A DNA stretch of 64,000 bases from Aquimarina sp. BL5 (GTDB taxonomy: Bacteria > Bacteroidota > Bacteroidia > Flavobacteriales > Flavobacteriaceae): the NCBI RefSeq assembly GCF_003443675.1, contig NZ_CP031963.1, positions 3,681,501-3,745,500 of the forward strand, written 5' to 3'. Each line of letters begins with the position of its first letter. Positions within the stretch are counted from its first letter, which is position 1. The notes under the pieces are model-generated. The model had not been told where the DNA came from. It was given only the letters and a program-made list of their open reading frames with translations, and did not search any database. This document shows positions 61,207 through 64,000 of this stretch, piece by piece. A program made the position numbers and the translations under genes.

Positions 61207-61740
61207 TTATATATTTTGTAGGTAATGATCTTTTAATTTATGAATTGCTCGATGTACTTTGGTTTTTACTGCTCCTGCAGTTGATCCAGTTATCTCTGCA
61301 ATTTCTTGGTATTTGATACCTTGGTATCTGTTCATGATTACTAATTCTCTGTCACTCTGGTTTAGCTGTCCTAAAGCTCTATTTAGTTGCTCTTTAATTT
61401 CACTTTTTTCTATACCATTAGTTTCTTCTCGTTCTATTTTATATTCAATCTCGTCTAGAGGTTGATCTTTGTTTTTCTGACTTTGATAATGGTCAGAAAA
61501 GATATTCCGGGCAATGGTATAGATCCAAGACGAAAACTTACCTTTTTTATAAGAAGTTCTATATTTTATAGCCTTATAAAAAGTTTCCTGAGTAATATCT
61601 TGACTGATATCCCTATCTCTTGTCATTTTTAGTAAAAAATTAAAAATTCTGATATGGTATCGGTCAAAAAGGATACTCATTATATCTAAATTTCCATTAG
61701 ATACCAGAATCATTAGTTCTTCATCGGTTAAATTTTTCAA
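61207..61740 (-). CDS. ECF-type RNA polymerase sigma factor
   Basis: The 177-residue protein has sigma region 2 (LMILVSNGNLDIMSILFDRY, then DISQDITQETFYKAIKYRTS and FSSWIYTIARNIFSDHYQSQ) and region 4 (LGQLNQSDRELVIMNRYQGI, then YQEIAEITGSTAGAVKTKVH). There is no region 1 or 3, so it is an extracytoplasmic-function factor. It is the first gene of the operon with its anti-sigma and three DUF4097 proteins, which fits autoregulation. Confidence 0.95.
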   Translation of the reverse strand: MKNLTDEELMILVSNGNLDIMSILFDRYHIRIFNFLLKMTRDRDISQDITQETFYKAIKYRTSYKKGKFSSWIYTIARNIFSDHYQSQKNKDQPLDEIEYKIEREETNGIEKSEIKEQLNRALGQLNQSDRELVIMNRYQGIKYQEIAEITGSTAGAVKTKVHRAIHKLKDHYLQNI

Positions 61741-61937
61741 GATGTCACTCTTTATGGTTAGTCTCTATTAGTAATACCTTCGTTTATCTAAAAGGTTACA
61801 CTACAAAGTACAATTATTCTAAAAAAGTTCACATCTCTGCTTACACTGATTCATATGCAGGATTATTATTTGTGTTTCAGCCATCTTTTAAAAGTTTTCT
61901 TTGAGCCTGTTAACAATCAGATCTCATTTTTTTTATT

Positions 61938-61969
61938 GATAAATCTCAATTTTTCTATTGAGATTTATC
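61938..61969. promoter_or_regulatory. 12-bp perfect inverted repeat before the carbonic anhydrase gene
   Basis: GATAAATCTCAA (61938-61949) pairs perfectly with TTGAGATTTATC (61958-61969) across an 8-base loop. A second, weaker hairpin (TTCTTC...GAGAAGAA) follows directly. They lie between the divergent sigma factor and carbonic anhydrase genes. They may be an operator, leader structure or bidirectional signal. The remainder of 61741-62080 holds nothing more that I can support. Confidence 0.5.
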
Positions 61970-62080
61970 TCTTCTTCTTTTGAGAAGAATCATTTTTTTC
62001 ATTGACAAATGTGTATAAATCTTATTTGGTTTATGGATAATTTTAAAAATTAAATCTTAAACCTAAACACAAACTCAATT

Positions 62081-62926
62081 ATGAAAACCAATTTTTTAAA
62101 ATTATCCGTTTTAGCAACATTATTAGTGATTACTTCTTGTAGTGTTCAAGAAGTTGAAACAAATCCACAGGAAATTGATCTGGGAGATAAAAGTGAACAA
62201 GCTTTGGCAAATGTTTTTAATGGAAAATCCCCAGAATCTGATTGTAATTTTGAATATGAAGGAAAGGAAGGACCAGAATTTTGGTCAAGCCTTTGTAGTG
62301 GGGAGTGGGAAGATTGTGCCGGAAATGTGCAATCACCTATTGATATTATTACCAGTTCTGTAGTAGAAGACGGAGGTATCAATAATATCAATATAAATTA
62401 TGAAGAAAGTCAAGTTAGTATCATTAATAATGGGCATACGATCCAGTTTAACTATGACGGTGGTAGTAGTGCTGATCTTAATAATATTGATTACGACTTA
62501 TTACAATTTCATTTTCACACAGGTAGTGAACATACTATAGATGGTAAGAGATATCCTATGGAAATGCATTTGGTACACCAGGACCCTGTAACAAAATTAT
62601 TAGCCGTAATAGGTATATTCTTTGAAGAAGGAGAAGAGCAAGAAGTACTTAAAGAGTATATGGGTAAATTGCCTAAATACAAAGGTGATAGTTATTCAAG
62701 TAAATCTACATTTAAAGTCGAAGAGTTGTTACCGGATGATATGGAGTTTTATACCTACAGCGGGTCTTTGACAACTCCTGCTTGTTCCGAAATTGTTACT
62801 TGGTATGTTGTAAAAGAACCTATTACTGCTTCAGTCAAGCAACTTGCTAATTTCGAAGAGATTATGCACGAGAACTACAGACCTACTCAGGAATTAAATG
62901 GTAGAATTATTAGAACAAAAGATTAG
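62081..62926 (+). CDS. Alpha-carbonic anhydrase lipoprotein
   Basis: The enzyme hydrates CO2 to bicarbonate in the periplasm or at the surface. The 281-residue protein has a lipoprotein signal (LSVLATLLVITSCSVQEVET). The alpha-CA core has CAGNVQSPIDI, YDLLQFHFHTGSEHTIDGKR and YPMEMHLVHQD with the three zinc histidines, then TYSGSLTTPACSEIVTWYVV and the C-terminal NYRPTQELNGR. All three zinc ligands are present, so it is likely active. A hairpin terminator follows. Confidence 0.96.
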   Translation: MKTNFLKLSVLATLLVITSCSVQEVETNPQEIDLGDKSEQALANVFNGKSPESDCNFEYEGKEGPEFWSSLCSGEWEDCAGNVQSPIDIITSSVVEDGGINNININYEESQVSIINNGHTIQFNYDGGSSADLNNIDYDLLQFHFHTGSEHTIDGKRYPMEMHLVHQDPVTKLLAVIGIFFEEGEEQEVLKEYMGKLPKYKGDSYSSKSTFKVEELLPDDMEFYTYSGSLTTPACSEIVTWYVVKEPITASVKQLANFEEIMHENYRPTQELNGRIIRTKD

Positions 62927-62957
62927 CCCTGTTTTCGAACTATAACCTTAACAATAC

Positions 62958-62990
62958 AAAAACTGCCTAAATTTTTTTTTGGCGGTTTTT
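62958..62990 (+). terminator. Terminator after the carbonic anhydrase gene
   Basis: AAAACTGCC pairs with GGCGGTTTT (one wobble) across a T-rich loop and runs into TTTTT. The remaining 62991-63227 shows no further gene; a T-rich stretch near 63189-63197 may hold the promoter of the Crp-like gene. Confidence 0.75.
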
Positions 62991-63227
62991 GTCATTTTTA
63001 TAACTACATATTTCCTAAAATATAGCCCCCAAAAATCCTATACTGGAATTGTCTTTATGAAGGAAACGCTTTTATATCTTATGTTTTGTGAAATTGCCCA
63101 TTTTGATTTTAATTTTTCTAAAAACACCCTTCTGATGACTTAATATACACAATCTAAAAGAACCTTCTGTCGTTTTGAAATTAGTTTAATTTTTTGTACC
63201 TAAATACCTTAAACCAACTTATTTAAA

Positions 63228-63920
63228 ATGATAAATACACTATTTCCCCACAAAAGATATTCTTTTATTAACGAATTTGTTCTGAAAGACTTACCAGATA
63301 AGGATTTTAATTTTATACAAGATAAATCAACCGTCCTTAAGCTGAAAAAAGGACAGGCTATTTTTCACGAAGGCACTACACCTATAGGATTATATATCAT
63401 AAGAATCGGAAAAATTAAAAAATATGCTACTGGGCTTAACGGTAAAGAGCATATTTTTTATTTGGCTAAAGAAGGAGAGATCATAGGTCATCATGAGCTT
63501 ATTTCTGAAGAAACCTATTCTTCTTCTGCAGCTTGTTTAACAGATTCTATTGTGAATTTAATTCCCAAAGATGTTTTTTTTAAAATATTAGAAGACAATC
63601 CAAATATTAAAAATAGATTATTGAGAAGTATTTCACACGAATTTGGTGTATTTATTAATAACTCTAGAATCTTGGCTCAACACAGTGTAAGAGAACGATG
63701 TGCTATTTCTATTATAAAATTACAAGAATTTTTTAGTATAAAGGAAGGAGGTGGTTTTAGAATTTCCAGAAAAGATCATAGTAATATCGTAGGTACTTCA
63801 GTGGAATCTTTGGTCCGTGTTTTACACGATTTTAAAAAGGAAAATGTGATTAAAATCAGCGAAAATTTAATATTTATCATCGATATTAAAAAATTGGTTG
63901 AAATTTGTAATCTAATTTGA
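63228..63920 (+). CDS. Crp/Fnr-family transcriptional regulator
   Basis: The 230-residue protein has a cyclic-nucleotide-binding-type beta barrel (KLKKGQAIFHEGTTPIGLYI, then IRIGKIKKYATGLNGKEHIF and LAKEGEIIGHHELISEETYS). A C-terminal winged helix-turn-helix follows (FRISRKDHSNIVGTSVESLV, then RVLHDFKKENVI). No iron-sulfur cysteine cluster of FNR is visible. The effector is unknown. It is monocistronic. Confidence 0.93.
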   Translation: MINTLFPHKRYSFINEFVLKDLPDKDFNFIQDKSTVLKLKKGQAIFHEGTTPIGLYIIRIGKIKKYATGLNGKEHIFYLAKEGEIIGHHELISEETYSSSAACLTDSIVNLIPKDVFFKILEDNPNIKNRLLRSISHEFGVFINNSRILAQHSVRERCAISIIKLQEFFSIKEGGGFRISRKDHSNIVGTSVESLVRVLHDFKKENVIKISENLIFIIDIKKLVEICNLI

Positions 63921-63971
63921 TTTTGAATGATATTATTTGTTAATTCTACTTAAATCTAGGATTATAGCAAT

Positions 63972-64000
63972 AAAAAAAGTGTACGTTTTATTACGTACAC
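63972..64000 (-). terminator. Terminator of a minus-strand gene beyond the window
   Basis: GTGTACGT (63979-63986) and ACGTACAC (63993-64000) form a perfect 8-bp stem with a 6-base loop, followed on the minus strand by seven T. It should end a gene lying past the window edge and may also serve the Crp-like gene. Confidence 0.75.

Noticed and set aside
1..64000. CRISPR array, rRNA operon, prophage or intact insertion sequence
   Set aside because: No regularly spaced repeats, rRNA sequence, phage structural genes or complete transposase were seen; only the IS66 relic is present.

Overview
This is a chromosomal segment from a marine-type Flavobacteriaceae (Bacteroidota). The placement rests on AT-rich DNA, TTG-N19-TAnnTTTG style promoters, almost no Shine-Dalgarno sequences, and typical genes: the GreA-like 150-residue protein, DUF4097 proteins behind an ECF sigma factor, a 7TM/histidine kinase/LuxR cluster and a TonB receptor with a CarboxypepD_reg-like domain. 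The genus could be Aquimarina or a relative, but this cannot be proven from the window. Most of the segment is housekeeping.

Layout. 1-5.3 kb: asd (partial), mscL, alr-tdk, then hypothetical-doxX-rsmI-hopJ. 5.3-9.7 kb: a decayed small gene, an M50 peptidase with an odd start, and a hypothetical/7TM/histidine kinase/response regulator cluster. 9.7-18.8 kb: AhpD-like protein, recJ, two hydrolases, a LytTR regulator, GreA-like protein, dioxygenase, FAD oxidoreductase and mtgA. 18.8-24.8 kb: fabH-accB-accC, yceD-rpmF, pdxA and ribE. 24.8-32.9 kb: Cip1-like lipoprotein, orphan fragments beside a CAT-anticodon tRNA, mce, rbfA, a LolE-type permease, dusB, lepA behind a GC-rich structured leader, a 25-codon peptide gene and a HAD phosphatase.

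33.0-38.9 kb is the accessory core. It holds three small four-cysteine peptides with Gly-Gly or Ala-Gly leaders, resembling precursors of ribosomally made peptides. Two of them sit beside large proteins with an N-terminal nucleotidyltransferase domain. A third nucleotidyltransferase gene, divergent from the third peptide, is reduced to about 22 recognisable N-terminal codons and is abutted by a decayed IS66-type transposase C-terminus. No radical SAM, LanB/LanM, YcaO or peptidase-ABC transporter gene lies in the window. A peptide-plus-nucleotidyltransferase module is therefore the best candidate for an undescribed system here.

38.9-54 kb: TonB receptor; a DUF3108/tryptophan dioxygenase/M23 peptidase/pgi operon; tyrosine catabolism (hppD, hmgA) with a four-helix-bundle gene between the two; a patatin-barrel protein and uvrC. 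54-58 kb: a retropepsin-like protein/RimK/deacylase/FTHF ligase operon, a CheY-like protein and lspA. 58-61.7 kb: an ECF sigma, anti-sigma and three DUF4097-like proteins in one operon. The end carries an alpha-carbonic anhydrase lipoprotein and a Crp/Fnr regulator.

All family names come from reading motifs by eye; no database search was run.
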